The position numbers were made by a program, and so were the translations under genes. The notes under the pieces were generated by a model. The model was not told the DNA's origin. It saw nothing but the letters and a program-made list of their open reading frames with translations, and made no database searches. From Marinobacter sp. HL-58 (lineage in GTDB: Bacteria > Pseudomonadota > Gammaproteobacteria > Pseudomonadales > Oleiphilaceae), in the NCBI RefSeq assembly GCF_001314605.1, contig NZ_LIHP01000021.1, forward strand, positions 1 to 64,000: a DNA stretch of 64,000 nt. Direction: 5' to 3'. Shown here in pieces: positions 1 to 8,973 of the stretch; the stretch's first letter is position 1; each line of letters begins with the position of its first letter.

Positions 1-1
1 A

Positions 2-67
2 AAGATGATTGTGGTGCTCAATACCATGATCAAAAACCAGGAATCATGGCGAGGTGAAATGGCTTAA
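2..67 (+). pseudogene. C-terminal tail of an IS110-family-like transposase (cut by window edge)
   Basis: An open frame enters from the left edge and stops at TAA 65-67. The last 21 residues read KMIVVLNTMIKNQESWRGE followed by MA. This matches the usual end of IS110/IS1111 transposases, which finish with a conserved helix of the type KLLxxLNAMxRxxxPW. Only the tail is visible, so I cannot tell whether the full gene is intact to the left. The assignment rests on this short motif; another DEDD-type recombinase is possible. Confidence 0.5.
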
Positions 68-116
68 TTTATCGAATTGACACCACAGTCACTTGTTAAC
101 AAGATAAAAGATAGGT

Positions 117-554
117 TCACCCTTGTGACTCTTCGTCACTGCTAGAGTGCCTGAAAATTCGGAAGTATGCTAAAAGGCAGAAGCCTAAAATCACGCCAAT
201 CCAAACAGGTCCCTTTGTACACGCATTGATTTCAGTGACTCCCGTTCTTGAACCTAAAACAATCCCATTACATTTGAAAACCGAACTCACTTCAAAAACA
301 TAAGCTGGCCCAAACGCAAGAGCCAACATTGTCGGAGTGAATGACAAGATAAAAATAATGAGTGGGAATATGAACATTGCAATGACAAATAGAAAAAACG
401 GCATTTTGTCCATACATTTATCCATGAGGGAACTCCCCACAGTCCCGGATCTATCGTCTATAAGCACCCCAAGCATGAAGAAAAAAAAGTAAAAACCAAG
501 ATAGAGGGCACTACCGACAACCAATCCATGAAAAACAAGAATCAAACCTTCCAT
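117..554 (-). CDS. Hypothetical four-helix membrane protein
   Basis: The product has 145 residues with about four hydrophobic segments (near residues 3-33, 51-73, 75-88 and 115-132) and a charged C-terminal tail rich in S, D and E. The ATG start is preceded by a GGAAGG element at a rather long spacing. I recognise no family. Base composition is clearly more AT-rich than the genes that follow, and codon use differs. Together with the transposase tail on one side and palindromic repeats on the other, this suggests acquired DNA. The gene lies between two TTGTTAACA-containing sequences (about 94-102 and 574-582). Confidence 0.6.
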   Translation of the reverse strand: MEGLILVFHGLVVGSALYLGFYFFFFMLGVLIDDRSGTVGSSLMDKCMDKMPFFLFVIAMFIFPLIIFILSFTPTMLALAFGPAYVFEVSSVFKCNGIVLGSRTGVTEINACTKGPVWIGVILGFCLLAYFRIFRHSSSDEESQG

Positions 555-950
555 GATCTGAACACCTTCCCTATTGTTAACAGCGTATTATACGAACGCA
601 TTCGCATATCACCCGTTCGTATAACTCCGCTTTCAGCCGCCCTTCTGGTTCCGGAAAATTTCCTAAAAAACAACCGTTAGCCAGAAACTAACACGGCCAC
701 CACCGGAGTTATAAGTCCTCCTCAGTAAATTTTTCATTCCTTTGGGAAGGCGTATAACTCCACGACACTCTCACTCAGCTTCAACACTATCAGAGACTTA
801 CAAAGGTTTCCCGCCTTTTCCCTGGAGTTTTGCGAACGCGTTCGTATAACTCCAGGGATAAGACCGTTCCGGGGCGTAGCCGCGGGGAGGAGCCGGGCTC
901 GTTGAATAATGGGTAGGATTACACGATCTTTCAGTCAAGGTGCCCGCTCC
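555..950. repeat. Palindrome-rich intergenic region with four TATAACTCC copies
   Basis: This 396-base stretch has no convincing gene. The 9-mer TATAACTCC occurs at 620-628, 753-761 and 845-853, and inverted at 705-713. A 38-bp inverted repeat spans 820-857: arms CCCTGGAGTT (820-829) and AACTCCAGGG (848-857) surround the perfect 12-bp palindrome CGAACGCGTTCG (833-844). A second inverted repeat pairs TATACGAACG (589-598) with CGTTCGTATA (614-623). The block CGTTCGTATAACTCC is present at both 614-628 and 839-853. Function is unknown; recombination or insertion sites, or small non-autonomous elements, are possible. Confidence 0.6.
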
Positions 951-1841
951 ATGACCAAACCCATACTGATTATCGGTGGTGTCTCCGTAGACACCGTGAT
1001 CCAGCTTGATGCACTGCCGCAACCTGTGCCGCAGACAATCTGGCCCAACGAAAGTTATAGAACCCTGGGCAGTACCGGCGCAGGCAAGGCACTGAACCTG
1101 TCGGCTTTGGGGCGCCCCGTTATACTGCACTCCCTCCTGGGGCGAGATCAGGAGGGAGGCTTTGCCAGCCGTGCGCTGGGCCTCCCGGGAATCCATTTAT
1201 TAATTGAAACAACCGATACGCCAACTGAACAGCATGTGAACCTGATGGACCCTCGCGGAGGGCGGATTTCCCTGTTCATCCAGCCGCCTGCGGAACCGGC
1301 AACGGTTGACTGGGTTCCGGTGGAGGCTGCCATGCGGGACTGTGAGCTGGCGGTGGTTAACATTCTCGGCTACGCAAAACCGGCGCTGGCCCTGGCAAGA
1401 AAAGCGGCCAAACCGGTGTGGACGGACCTGCATGATTACGATGGCCGCAATCCCCATCATCAACCGTTTATCGATGCCGCCAACGTAATTTTCCTGTCCA
1501 GCGACAACCTGGTGGACTATCGCGGGTTCATGGAAAAGATGATCAATGAGGGCAAGGAGCTGGTGGTGTGTACCCATGGTGCTGATGGCGCCACCCTCCT
1601 CGACCGGAACGGTGACTGGCTGGAGCAGCCTGCGTTTCCGGTCAATGAGGTGCGGGACACCAATGGCGCCGGCGATGCCTTTTTCAGTGGTTTTCTGGTT
1701 GGCTACCTGAAGGGCCACAACCGTCAAACCTGCCTTCAACTCGGTGCCGCCTGCGGAGCACTCTGCGTTACGTCACGCTCTCTGGCAACGGAAAACCTGA
1801 GTCTCCAGAGCCTTTACGACCATTTACGCGCTGGTGGCTGA
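951..1841 (+). CDS. PfkB-family carbohydrate/nucleoside kinase
   Basis: A 296-residue cytoplasmic sugar or nucleoside kinase of the ribokinase/PfkB fold. The PfkB signature DTNGAGDAFFSGFLVGY near the C-terminus carries the anion-hole GAGD and the catalytic Asp. The N-terminal strand IIGGVSVDTVIQLDALP and the GSTGAGKALNLSALG substrate loop are typical. I chose the ATG at 951, where the protein begins with the conserved MTKPILIIGG and an AAGGTG element precedes it; an upstream ATG at 909 would add 14 unrelated residues. Substrate cannot be told from sequence. The 3' end overlaps the convergent LOG gene by 28 bases. Confidence 0.85.
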   Translation: MTKPILIIGGVSVDTVIQLDALPQPVPQTIWPNESYRTLGSTGAGKALNLSALGRPVILHSLLGRDQEGGFASRALGLPGIHLLIETTDTPTEQHVNLMDPRGGRISLFIQPPAEPATVDWVPVEAAMRDCELAVVNILGYAKPALALARKAAKPVWTDLHDYDGRNPHHQPFIDAANVIFLSSDNLVDYRGFMEKMINEGKELVVCTHGADGATLLDRNGDWLEQPAFPVNEVRDTNGAGDAFFSGFLVGYLKGHNRQTCLQLGAACGALCVTSRSLATENLSLQSLYDHLRAGG

Positions 1842-2374
1842 TAGTTTTCCAGAGCGGATATCAGCGCTTCCGGTTGTTGTTCCACAATCACCATGGCCGC
1901 GTATTCTGGCTTGAGGAAGCCAGCACCGGACATCTTGCGGATGAAGGCCAGCAGCTCGTCGTAGTAGCCGTCGACGTTATAGAACGCGCAGGGCTTGTTG
2001 TGATAGCCGAGCTGGCCCCAGGTCCAGGCTTCAAAAATCTCATCCATGGTGCCGGGGCCGCCGGGCAGGGCCACGAAAGCATCGGCCATGTCCGCCATCA
2101 GGGCCTTGCGCTCGTGCATGGAGGCCACCACGTCCAGCCTGGTGAGGCCCTGGTGGGCCAGTTCCCGGTCACGCAGGGATTCGGGGATAACGCCGTACAC
2201 CTCCCGGCCACCGGCCAGCACCGCATCGGCAACCACGCCCATCAGCCCCACCTTACCGCCACCGAACACCAGGTCCATGCCCTGGCTGGCCATGTAGTTG
2301 CCAAACTCTTCGGCGGCTTCGGCAAAACGTTGGTCATTGCCCCGGCTGGAGCCACAAAAGACAGCGATTTTCAT
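1814..2374 (-). CDS. LOG-family protein (TIGR00730, nucleotide 5'-monophosphate nucleosidase type)
   Basis: A 186-residue Rossmann-like protein of the LOG/YgdH family. Members cleave the N-glycosidic bond of (cytokinin) nucleoside 5'-monophosphates to free base and ribose 5-phosphate. The family signature GGGKVGLMG (about residues 38-46) and the PGGPGTMDEIFE motif are both intact; the Arg and Glu used in catalysis lie in these blocks. Start ATG 2374 (MKIAVFCGSSRG) has AGGAAA upstream; an upstream alternative adds only five residues. It is transcribed divergently from the amidohydrolase gene, with 103 bases between the starts. In bacteria the physiological substrate is usually unknown. Confidence 0.85.
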   Translation of the reverse strand: MKIAVFCGSSRGNDQRFAEAAEEFGNYMASQGMDLVFGGGKVGLMGVVADAVLAGGREVYGVIPESLRDRELAHQGLTRLDVVASMHERKALMADMADAFVALPGGPGTMDEIFEAWTWGQLGYHNKPCAFYNVDGYYDELLAFIRKMSGAGFLKPEYAAMVIVEQQPEALISALENYQPPARKWS

Positions 2375-2477
2375 GACGGTTTCCTGCAACTGGATTCGTT
2401 GTTTGGTGTGTTGGGCAATATACTGTCAGCAGCCTCAGAATACCTGGTTCACCGACATCAACACGGGCTACCTTCCC

Positions 2478-3512
2478 ATGAAAACCGTTTTTTCACCGTT
2501 GCACAACCGCCGCACGGCCACAACCGAGCTGGATGGCGGCATCCTGATCGCGCCCCATGAGAAGCCGTCACGCGCCGAGACCATACTCAGCCGGGTAAAA
2601 AAGGAACCGTTGGGAGAGGTGTTACCACCGCAAGAGTTTGGCCTGGGGCCGGTGCTCCGGGTACATACCCGGGATTACGTGGACTTCCTCAGGACAAGCT
2701 GGGCAGACTGGACGGCCGAGGGCAAGCCCGGTGAAGCCATTCCCGCCGTGTGGCCTGGCCGCGGCATGCGGCACCGGGTACCGAAAGACATTGATGGCCG
2801 CCTGGGTTACTACAGTTTTGCCGCGGAAACCTCCATTACCGAGGGCACCTGGGATGCCGCCTGTGCCTCTGCCAATGTCGCGCTGACCGCCCAGGCGCTG
2901 GTGGCCAATGGTGAATCCGCCGCTTTCGCCCTGTGCCGCCCGCCCGGCCATCATGCCCACGCCGATCTGTTCGGTGGCTACTGCTTTTTCAATAACGCTG
3001 CCCTGTCCGCCCAGGCGTTCCGGGATCAGGGCGCCACGCGGGTGGCGGTGCTGGATGTGGATTTTCACCACGGCAATGGCACCCAGAGCATTTTCTACCA
3101 GCGAAACGACGTGATGACCATCAGCCTTCACGGCGACCCGGATCTGGTGTTTCCCCATTTCCTGGGGTTTGAAGACGAGACCGGGGAAGGCAACGGCGAG
3201 GGCTTCAACCTGAACATTGTCTATCCGCCCGGCACGCCTTTTTCCGTCTGGCGCGAAGGCCTGGAAACCGCCTGTCGCAAAATAGAAGATTTTCAACCAG
3301 ATGCCCTGGTCGTTGCCCTGGGCGTGGACACCTTCGAGGACGACCCGATTTCCTTCTTCAAACTGACGTCGGCAGACTACCTGCTGATGGGCAACCGGCT
3401 GGGCAAACTGAACCTGCCCACCCTGTTTACCATGGAAGGCGGTTATGACGTGGATGCCATTGGTGTGAACGTGGTGAATGTGCTGAAAGGCTTTGAAGGC
3501 GCCCGGCTATAA
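2478..3512 (+). CDS. Histone deacetylase-like / acetylpolyamine amidohydrolase family protein
   Basis: A 344-residue zinc-dependent deacetylase-fold protein. Visible family motifs are the catalytic His pair in RPPGHHAHADLFGGYCFFNN, the metal-binding DVDFHHGNGT, and the later Asp in LGVDTFEDDP. Bacterial members deacetylate acetylpolyamines or other small amides in the cytoplasm. The start at 2478 (MKTVFSPLHNRR) matches the normal family N-terminus; the open frame extends upstream without homology. The SD is weak. The stop overlaps the convergent membrane-protein gene by six bases. The exact substrate is not predictable. Confidence 0.88.
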   Translation: MKTVFSPLHNRRTATTELDGGILIAPHEKPSRAETILSRVKKEPLGEVLPPQEFGLGPVLRVHTRDYVDFLRTSWADWTAEGKPGEAIPAVWPGRGMRHRVPKDIDGRLGYYSFAAETSITEGTWDAACASANVALTAQALVANGESAAFALCRPPGHHAHADLFGGYCFFNNAALSAQAFRDQGATRVAVLDVDFHHGNGTQSIFYQRNDVMTISLHGDPDLVFPHFLGFEDETGEGNGEGFNLNIVYPPGTPFSVWREGLETACRKIEDFQPDALVVALGVDTFEDDPISFFKLTSADYLLMGNRLGKLNLPTLFTMEGGYDVDAIGVNVVNVLKGFEGARL

Positions 3513-4061
3513 ACCGGGTTCCTTCAGTTTTTCAAAGGCTTCCGGGTAACGCCGCTTCATCCGGGTAAGCCGGACAATGGTGATGAAATTGGTGACCACC
3601 ACCATGCCCTCCGCCAGGGTACCGCCCACCGAGCCGATGACGATGTTGTTCAGCATCCAGGCAATGGCAGCAGCCATCAGCATCAGCCGCATGGGAATGT
3701 CCCGCAGCATGAACATGCCCACAGTCCCGAAGATGGCGGCGGCGATGGCGAAGAAATCCACCGGGCTGCGCCAGGTCAGTGCTGCTGCCACCAGGTTCAC
3801 CACCAGCACTGCCAGCATCACCTTCCAACTGCCAAGGTAACGACGGGCCAGCATGATGCGGCCAATCACCAGCAGGCTCAGAATGGCCGCTGTCCAGCTG
3901 CCAAACAGCGCAAACTGCGCTGCAAAGGCCACATTGGCGGATATCAGCAGTACCATCAGGCGGTCATCCCGCTTGCTGGCAAAGCCCACGATGCAGAAAC
4001 CCAGCGCAATCAGGCTGACAACCTGCCCCGCCATGTCGGTATAACTCATCCCCTCAAGCAT
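3507..4061 (-). CDS. YgjV-like inner-membrane protein
   Basis: A 184-residue membrane protein with about six hydrophobic helices and a short basic C-terminus (TRMKRRYPEAFEKLKE). The arrangement, with a loop SKRDD after helix 1 and a PMRLMLMAAAIAWMLNNIVIGSVGG segment, resembles the Imp-YgjV family of uncharacterised inner-membrane proteins. An alternative ATG at 4049 would remove four residues (MLEG); neither start has a well-placed SD. It lies downstream of the 69-residue gene on the same strand. No function is established for the family. Confidence 0.7.
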   Translation of the reverse strand: MLEGMSYTDMAGQVVSLIALGFCIVGFASKRDDRLMVLLISANVAFAAQFALFGSWTAAILSLLVIGRIMLARRYLGSWKVMLAVLVVNLVAAALTWRSPVDFFAIAAAIFGTVGMFMLRDIPMRLMLMAAAIAWMLNNIVIGSVGGTLAEGMVVVTNFITIVRLTRMKRRYPEAFEKLKEPGL

Positions 4062-4106
4062 GACGAATAGAGCCGGATGAGAGTGATGGCTTACAGGAGG
4101 GCCGGA

Positions 4107-4316
4107 TCACCTTGTGCGATAATCCGGGTCCGTCCAGCACAGCGGCAGGGATTCCCCGGAGGGGAAGTTCAGGCCGGCCTTCTCGAACAACTCCGGGTCC
4201 TGGGCTTCTTCACCGAAGTGCAGGCTACCCTGCACTGTCGATTCGTTGGGATCAAACAGCGCCCTGGTGTCCAGCACTTCGATCATATGACCGGTCGCTT
4301 TTTCGGCGAGAAACAT
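4107..4316 (-). CDS. Conserved 69-residue protein of unknown function
   Basis: A small soluble protein beginning MFLAEKATGHMIEVLDTRALFDP and ending in SLPLCWTDPDYRTR. A strong SD (GGGAGGGATTT) directly precedes the ATG at 4316, which supports a real gene. The pattern (AEK, HMIEVLD, GEEAQDPE, FPSGE, LPLCW) resembles short proteins conserved in pseudomonads and relatives, but I know no function for them. It follows the BCCT gene by 35 bases on the same strand and may be cotranscribed. Confidence 0.7.
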   Translation of the reverse strand: MFLAEKATGHMIEVLDTRALFDPNESTVQGSLHFGEEAQDPELFEKAGLNFPSGESLPLCWTDPDYRTR

Positions 4317-4351
4317 AAATCCCTCCCGGATTCCCCTGATGGTGTATGGAA

Positions 4352-5569
4352 CTAGCTCGCTAACTCTATCTTCCTGAAGTCGAGTGTATTCTCTTTGGGT
4401 GAGGCTTCAATCCCCATGACCTCTGCACGGCGTTTCATGACAATGTAGACGAAACAGGAGAAGTACATCGCAATAACCAGTGCACCGACCCACTGGATAC
4501 GCAGGAAATCCAGCTGGAACAGCAGGGTCAGGCCGGACATGGCGATCAGGTTACCGAGATAATACCTGCCCTGGCCCAGCCGCCTGGCAGTGAGGTTCAG
4601 GTTATCGGTATACAGCCGGATGAGCGAATCCAGCGAGTTGATCACCATCAGGATACCCACCGAGATCATCGCAACGTTGATAAACGCGGCAATGCTCAGG
4701 CCCTCGGCGTGATAGTGGTACAGCACCGAGAACCAGGTTCCGATGGCAATGGACGGAAATACCAGCATGGCGATCATCAGCTGCCAGGTGCGCAGGCCGC
4801 TGACAAAGCGGGCAGTGAACTGGCCGATCATGATACTCCAGGAGAACCACCAGAACAGGTAGAACTCGTGGTAGTCGTTCAGCGGCAACATGAAGTGGTG
4901 GAGGTTGGTGAAATACTCACCAATCAGGCCCGCGGTGCCGAAGAAGTCCCCCACACTGCCGTTGCCGGTCAGGAAGGCGCGGCCCCACATCAAGCCGATC
5001 AGGGCAATGAACAGCCAGCTGGAGCCCAGGCTGAGTATGCGAACGTATTTGAGTTTACTGCTGGAATACACCGCTACCGCAATCGCTGCAAAGACGATCA
5101 GGTAGAAGGTGGGCACCACCGTTTCACCGTCACCGATCTCCGGCAGGTACCAGGGCAGATTGACCAGCAGCAGGAAGGCGGTAAAGGCGCAGGTTCCGAT
5201 AATCACCACATTGTTGACCACTTTAACCAGTGGAATATCGAAGAACTTCACCCGCGGTTCGATCACACAGAAATAGAAACAGGTGAGGAAGTAAAATCCC
5301 CAGATCAGGAAGGCCCAGAAGCCGAACTCGATGGCCAGCGGGTTGGCAAAGCCGTATTCCGGGCTCTCCGCCAGATCACCATAGCCGCCGAATTCGGTCA
5401 GCGGGAACATGATCAGGCCCACATCCAGGCCAGACGTAAACAGGATGGCAATAAACGTGAAGGTGCGCACCGGCGTTACACCGATGACTTTCAGATCCCA
5501 CCACTTGAACAGGATCAGCGCGATAGCCGCGAATGTAAAAATCAGGCCTGTGGATAACCAGAGTGTCAT
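4352..5569 (-). CDS. Short BCCT-family transporter (choline/glycine betaine type)
   Basis: A 405-residue inner-membrane carrier with about ten to eleven helices. The segment FWWFSWSIMIGQFTARFVSGLR is a BCCT signature (Trp-rich helix followed by GxFxAR). Typical BCCT carriers have 500-680 residues and twelve helices; this one is shorter, mostly at the ends, and diverges from BetT. Start ATG 5569 has GGAGG five to six bases upstream; an upstream in-frame start adds six residues. Its position directly after betIBA suggests uptake of choline or betaine for osmoprotection. The substrate is inferred from context. Confidence 0.8.
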   Translation of the reverse strand: MTLWLSTGLIFTFAAIALILFKWWDLKVIGVTPVRTFTFIAILFTSGLDVGLIMFPLTEFGGYGDLAESPEYGFANPLAIEFGFWAFLIWGFYFLTCFYFCVIEPRVKFFDIPLVKVVNNVVIIGTCAFTAFLLLVNLPWYLPEIGDGETVVPTFYLIVFAAIAVAVYSSSKLKYVRILSLGSSWLFIALIGLMWGRAFLTGNGSVGDFFGTAGLIGEYFTNLHHFMLPLNDYHEFYLFWWFSWSIMIGQFTARFVSGLRTWQLMIAMLVFPSIAIGTWFSVLYHYHAEGLSIAAFINVAMISVGILMVINSLDSLIRLYTDNLNLTARRLGQGRYYLGNLIAMSGLTLLFQLDFLRIQWVGALVIAMYFSCFVYIVMKRRAEVMGIEASPKENTLDFRKIELAS

Positions 5570-5765
5570 ACACACCTCCGGCGGCAAGGACTCGTTATTA
5601 TATCGGACAACATGGGTGTTCCTCCTCTACTTTGAAGCACGTGTTCATTCGAATCGGACACAAACCCCCGCGTTGACGGGTCAACACTTAACTATCGCGC
5701 GCTCGTGACGGCACGGTTTTGCTGGCCGCAGCGACGATAGGTAAATCCTGATGGTTTGCATATTA

Positions 5766-5787
5766 CCGGCGGCCGTTGCACCGCCGG
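5766..5787 (-). terminator. GC-rich hairpin after betA
   Basis: Arms CCGGCGG (5766-5772) and CCGCCGG (5781-5787) form a 7-bp stem with an 8-base loop, eight bases after the betA stop codon. There is no T-run, so it may be a weak or Rho-assisted terminator, or a stabilising 3' hairpin between betA and the BCCT gene. Confidence 0.4.
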
Positions 5788-5794
5788 GGTATGG

Positions 5795-7480
5795 TCAGGC
5801 GATCTTGCGTCTGGCCTCTCCTGGGCGCTGACGATCCCGCCATTGTTCGTCCATTGCCACGGGGGCGTCGGACGGTTTCAGTGGCTCTATGCCACGAATA
5901 AGGTCAGCGGCACGCTCCGCCACCATGATGGTGGGGGCATTGAGGTTGCCGTTGGGTATGATCGGGAAGATGGACGAGTCCACTACCCGCAGTCCGGTCA
6001 GGCCATGAACCCGGGTATCCGGGCCTACAACCGCCTGCTCATCCACGCCCATCTTGCAGGTACAGGATGGGTGATAGGCGCTCTCTACCGCCTGGCGCAC
6101 AAAGGCGTCTATTTCCTCGTCGCTCTGTACATCCACTCCTGGCTGAATTTCCGGGCCCCGGTAGGCGTCCATGGCCGGCTGGTTGATGATTTCCCGGGTC
6201 AGCCGTACACAATCACGGAAGCCTTCACGATCGTCTTCATGCTGCAGATAGTTGAACAGGATGCGCGGCGGCTGGCGCGGATCGTCTGACTGCACGTAAA
6301 CCGAACCACGGCTCTTGGGCTTGTTGTGGCCGATGTGCAGCTGGAAGCCGTCTCCGTTGAAGGCTTCCTTGCCGTCGTAGCGCATGGCCGCGGGCAGAAA
6401 GTGATACTGGAGGTCCGGCCACTCCACACCCGCCCTGGAACGGATAAAACCGCAGGACTCGAAATGGTTGGTGGCACCCAGGCCATCCTTCCTCAACAGC
6501 CAGCGAACACCGATCTTGAGCTTGTTCCACCAGTCGAGCTTGCCGTTGAGGGACACCGGCTGTTTACAGCGGAACTGGAAGTAGAACTCCAGGTGATCCT
6601 GCAGGTTGCCACCCACGCCGGGCAGCTCGTGATTCACCGGAATATCCGCCTGCTCCAGTACCTCCCGGTTCCCGATACCGGAGAGCTGCAGCAGGTGGGG
6701 CGAGCCTATGGAGCCGGCACAGAGAATCACTTCCTTGGCAGCCTTCACATCTACCAGTTTGCCTGCTTTCTCATAACGCACACCGGTGGCCTGCTTGCCT
6801 TCCAGCAATACCTTGTGAACCAGCGCATGGGTAACAACCGTCAGGTTATCCCGCTCCATGGCGGGGCGCAGGTAGGCATTGGCAGTGGACCAGCGGCGGC
6901 CATTCCTGACGGTCATGTGCATGGCACCAAACCCTTCCTGGCGGGCGCCGTTGTAATCGTCGGTGGCGAAATAACCGGCATCCACGCCCGCATCCACAAA
7001 GGCCTGGTAGAGCGGGTTCTGCATGTTGTTGCCGTTGTTCACACCGAGGGGGCCCTGATCACCGCGGTAGGTGTCGCCACCGAAGGCCCAGGTTTCCGCC
7101 TTCTTGAAATAGGGCAGGCAGTGGCGATAATCCCAGCCATCGGCCCCCTGTTGCTGCCATTCATCAAAGTCACGGGCATGGCCGCGCACGTAAACCATGC
7201 CGTTGATGGAAGAGGAACCGCCCAGCACCTTGCCCCGGGGGCAATGCATGCGGCGATTATCCAGGTAGGGCTCCGGCTCGGTTTCGAACTGCCAGGCGTA
7301 TTTCCTGGTGTTCATGGGAATGGACAGGGCCGTGGGCATCTGGATAAAGATGCTCTTGTCGCTGCCGCCGGTTTCCAGCAGCAGCACCCGGTGGCGGCCA
7401 TCCTCGGTAAGCCGGTTGGCCAGCACACAACCGGCAGACCCGGCCCCGACAATGATGTAATCGTAGATTGCTTCTTTCAT
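5795..7480 (-). CDS. betA: Choline dehydrogenase BetA (GMC oxidoreductase)
   Basis: A 561-residue FAD enzyme that oxidises choline to betaine aldehyde, and can carry the aldehyde on to glycine betaine. The N-terminal dinucleotide fold [18 protein letters not shown], the GMC signature around [18 protein letters not shown], and the C-terminal [10 protein letters not shown] block with the active-site His are all intact. The length matches E. coli BetA. GGGAG lies six bases before the ATG. It follows betB by 21 bases in the betI-betB-betA operon, so it should be repressed by BetI without choline. Confidence 0.95.
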   Translation of the reverse strand: MKEAIYDYIIVGAGSAGCVLANRLTEDGRHRVLLLETGGSDKSIFIQMPTALSIPMNTRKYAWQFETEPEPYLDNRRMHCPRGKVLGGSSSINGMVYVRGHARDFDEWQQQGADGWDYRHCLPYFKKAETWAFGGDTYRGDQGPLGVNNGNNMQNPLYQAFVDAGVDAGYFATDDYNGARQEGFGAMHMTVRNGRRWSTANAYLRPAMERDNLTVVTHALVHKVLLEGKQATGVRYEKAGKLVDVKAAKEVILCAGSIGSPHLLQLSGIGNREVLEQADIPVNHELPGVGGNLQDHLEFYFQFRCKQPVSLNGKLDWWNKLKIGVRWLLRKDGLGATNHFESCGFIRSRAGVEWPDLQYHFLPAAMRYDGKEAFNGDGFQLHIGHNKPKSRGSVYVQSDDPRQPPRILFNYLQHEDDREGFRDCVRLTREIINQPAMDAYRGPEIQPGVDVQSDEEIDAFVRQAVESAYHPSCTCKMGVDEQAVVGPDTRVHGLTGLRVVDSSIFPIIPNGNLNAPTIMVAERAADLIRGIEPLKPSDAPVAMDEQWRDRQRPGEARRKIA

Positions 7481-7501
7481 ACGCAGCTCCCGCCAGCCCG
7501 G

Positions 7502-8968
7502 TTAAAAAGGGCTGTCTATATCCTCCATGCCCACATACACCGCTTTGAGCTGGGTATAGTGGTCGAGTGTCGCACGGCCGTTTTCGCGGCCAATGCCGGA
7601 GAGTTTGTAACCACCCACCGGCATTTCCGCCGGCGAAGCACCGTAACTGTTGATCCAGCAAATGCCCGCCTCAATGCGGTGGATCACCCGGTGGGCGCGG
7701 CGGATGTCGTTGGTGAACACCCCGGCGGCCAGGCCGGTGTCGGTGTCGTTGGCCCGGTCCACCACTTCCTCTTCATCGGAGAAGGTCAGTACCGACATGA
7801 CTGGCCCGAAGATTTCCTCGCGGCAGATGGTCATGTCGTCGGTACAGTCGGTGAAAATGGTGGGCTCCACGAAGTAGCCACCAGGGGCAGAGGCCGGCTT
7901 TGCGGCCTTGCCACCATGGCTGAGGGTGGCGCCTTCGGCGATGCCCTTCTCGATGTAGTCCAGCACCAGTTGCTGGTGTTTCTGCGAGATGAGTGCGCCG
8001 AAATTGGTTTCCGGATCGGTGGGGTCACCCATGCGGATGTTGTTCAGCGTGCGCTCCAGCAACCGGTCCATGAATTCGGAATAGATGGCCTCGTGCACGA
8101 ATACCCGGGTGCCGTTGGTGCAGACTTCACCCTGGGTGTAGAAGTTGCCCAGCATGGCAGCCGACACGGCGTTTTCGACATCGGCATCGTCAAAGATGAT
8201 CAGCGGTGATTTACCACCGAGTTCCATGGTGACATCTTTCAGGGTGGAGGCCGCTGCCGTCATCACCTTCTTGCCGGTGCCCACTTCCCCGGTGAACGAC
8301 ACCTTGGCAATGTCCGGGTGATGGGTCAGCCAGGCACCGACATCGCCAGCACCCTGAACCACATTGAACACGCCAGCCGGCACACCGGCTTCGATAAAGA
8401 TTTCTGCCAGCTTGAGAGCCCCCATGGGGGTCTCCTCGGACGGTTTGAAAATCATGCTGTTACCCGTGGCCAGAGCCGGAGCAGACTTCCAGCAGGCAAT
8501 CTGCAGCGGGTAGTTCCAGGCGCCGATACCGGCACAAACGCCCAGAGGTTCCCGGCGGGTGTAGTAGAAGTCGTCCCCAAGGTCCTGCTGGTTACCCTCA
8601 ACCGACGCTGCCAGGCCGGCAAAATATTCCAGGGTATCGGCACCGGTGACCACATCCACTACCTGTGCTTCCTGCCACGGCTTGCCGGTGTCTTTCACTT
8701 CCAGCGCCGCCAGCTCATCGTTGCGCTCCCGCAACAGTGCCACGGCCCGTTGCAGGATCCGGCCACGCTGGGCGCCGGTCATGGCAGACCAGACCCTGAA
8801 GCCCGCCCGGGCACTGTCGATGGCCGCCTTGCGGATGCTGTCATCGGCAATTTCCATTTCATAGATCACCTTGCCCGTGGCCGGATTGACCACCGGGAAG
8901 GTTTCGCCGGATTCATTGGCCAGGGGCTGGCCATTGATGAAGTTCTGATAACGGGGCAATGCTGTCAT
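7502..8968 (-). CDS. betB: Betaine aldehyde dehydrogenase BetB
   Basis: A 488-residue NAD(P)-dependent aldehyde dehydrogenase that makes glycine betaine from betaine aldehyde in the cytoplasm. The general-base Glu lies in [11 protein letters not shown] and the nucleophilic Cys in [12 protein letters not shown], a sequence characteristic of BetB. The oxyanion Asn is in [13 protein letters not shown] use the ATG at 8968; a TTG nine bases upstream would overlap betI. The ATG lies five bases after the betI stop, implying translational coupling. Length is standard for the family. Confidence 0.95.
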   Translation of the reverse strand: MTALPRYQNFINGQPLANESGETFPVVNPATGKVIYEMEIADDSIRKAAIDSARAGFRVWSAMTGAQRGRILQRAVALLRERNDELAALEVKDTGKPWQEAQVVDVVTGADTLEYFAGLAASVEGNQQDLGDDFYYTRREPLGVCAGIGAWNYPLQIACWKSAPALATGNSMIFKPSEETPMGALKLAEIFIEAGVPAGVFNVVQGAGDVGAWLTHHPDIAKVSFTGEVGTGKKVMTAAASTLKDVTMELGGKSPLIIFDDADVENAVSAAMLGNFYTQGEVCTNGTRVFVHEAIYSEFMDRLLERTLNNIRMGDPTDPETNFGALISQKHQQLVLDYIEKGIAEGATLSHGGKAAKPASAPGGYFVEPTIFTDCTDDMTICREEIFGPVMSVLTFSDEEEVVDRANDTDTGLAAGVFTNDIRRAHRVIHRIEAGICWINSYGASPAEMPVGGYKLSGIGRENGRATLDHYTQLKAVYVGMEDIDSPF

Positions 8969-8973
8969 GGTGT

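Noticed and set aside
589..857. Reading the palindromes as integron attC sites
   Set aside because: The core GTTRRRY / RYYYAAC triplets are not clearly satisfied (GTATAAC has A where a pyrimidine is needed) and no integrase is visible, so I report only unexplained palindromes.
2298..2477. Upstream extension of the deacetylase-like gene
   Set aside because: The added 60 residues have no similarity to the family and overlap the divergent LOG gene; the start at 2478 gives the usual N-terminus.
6326..8209. 627-codon open frame antisense to betA and betB
   Set aside because: It overlaps two well-supported genes, lacks any recognisable domain and shows the composition expected from the third-position bias of the true genes on the other strand.
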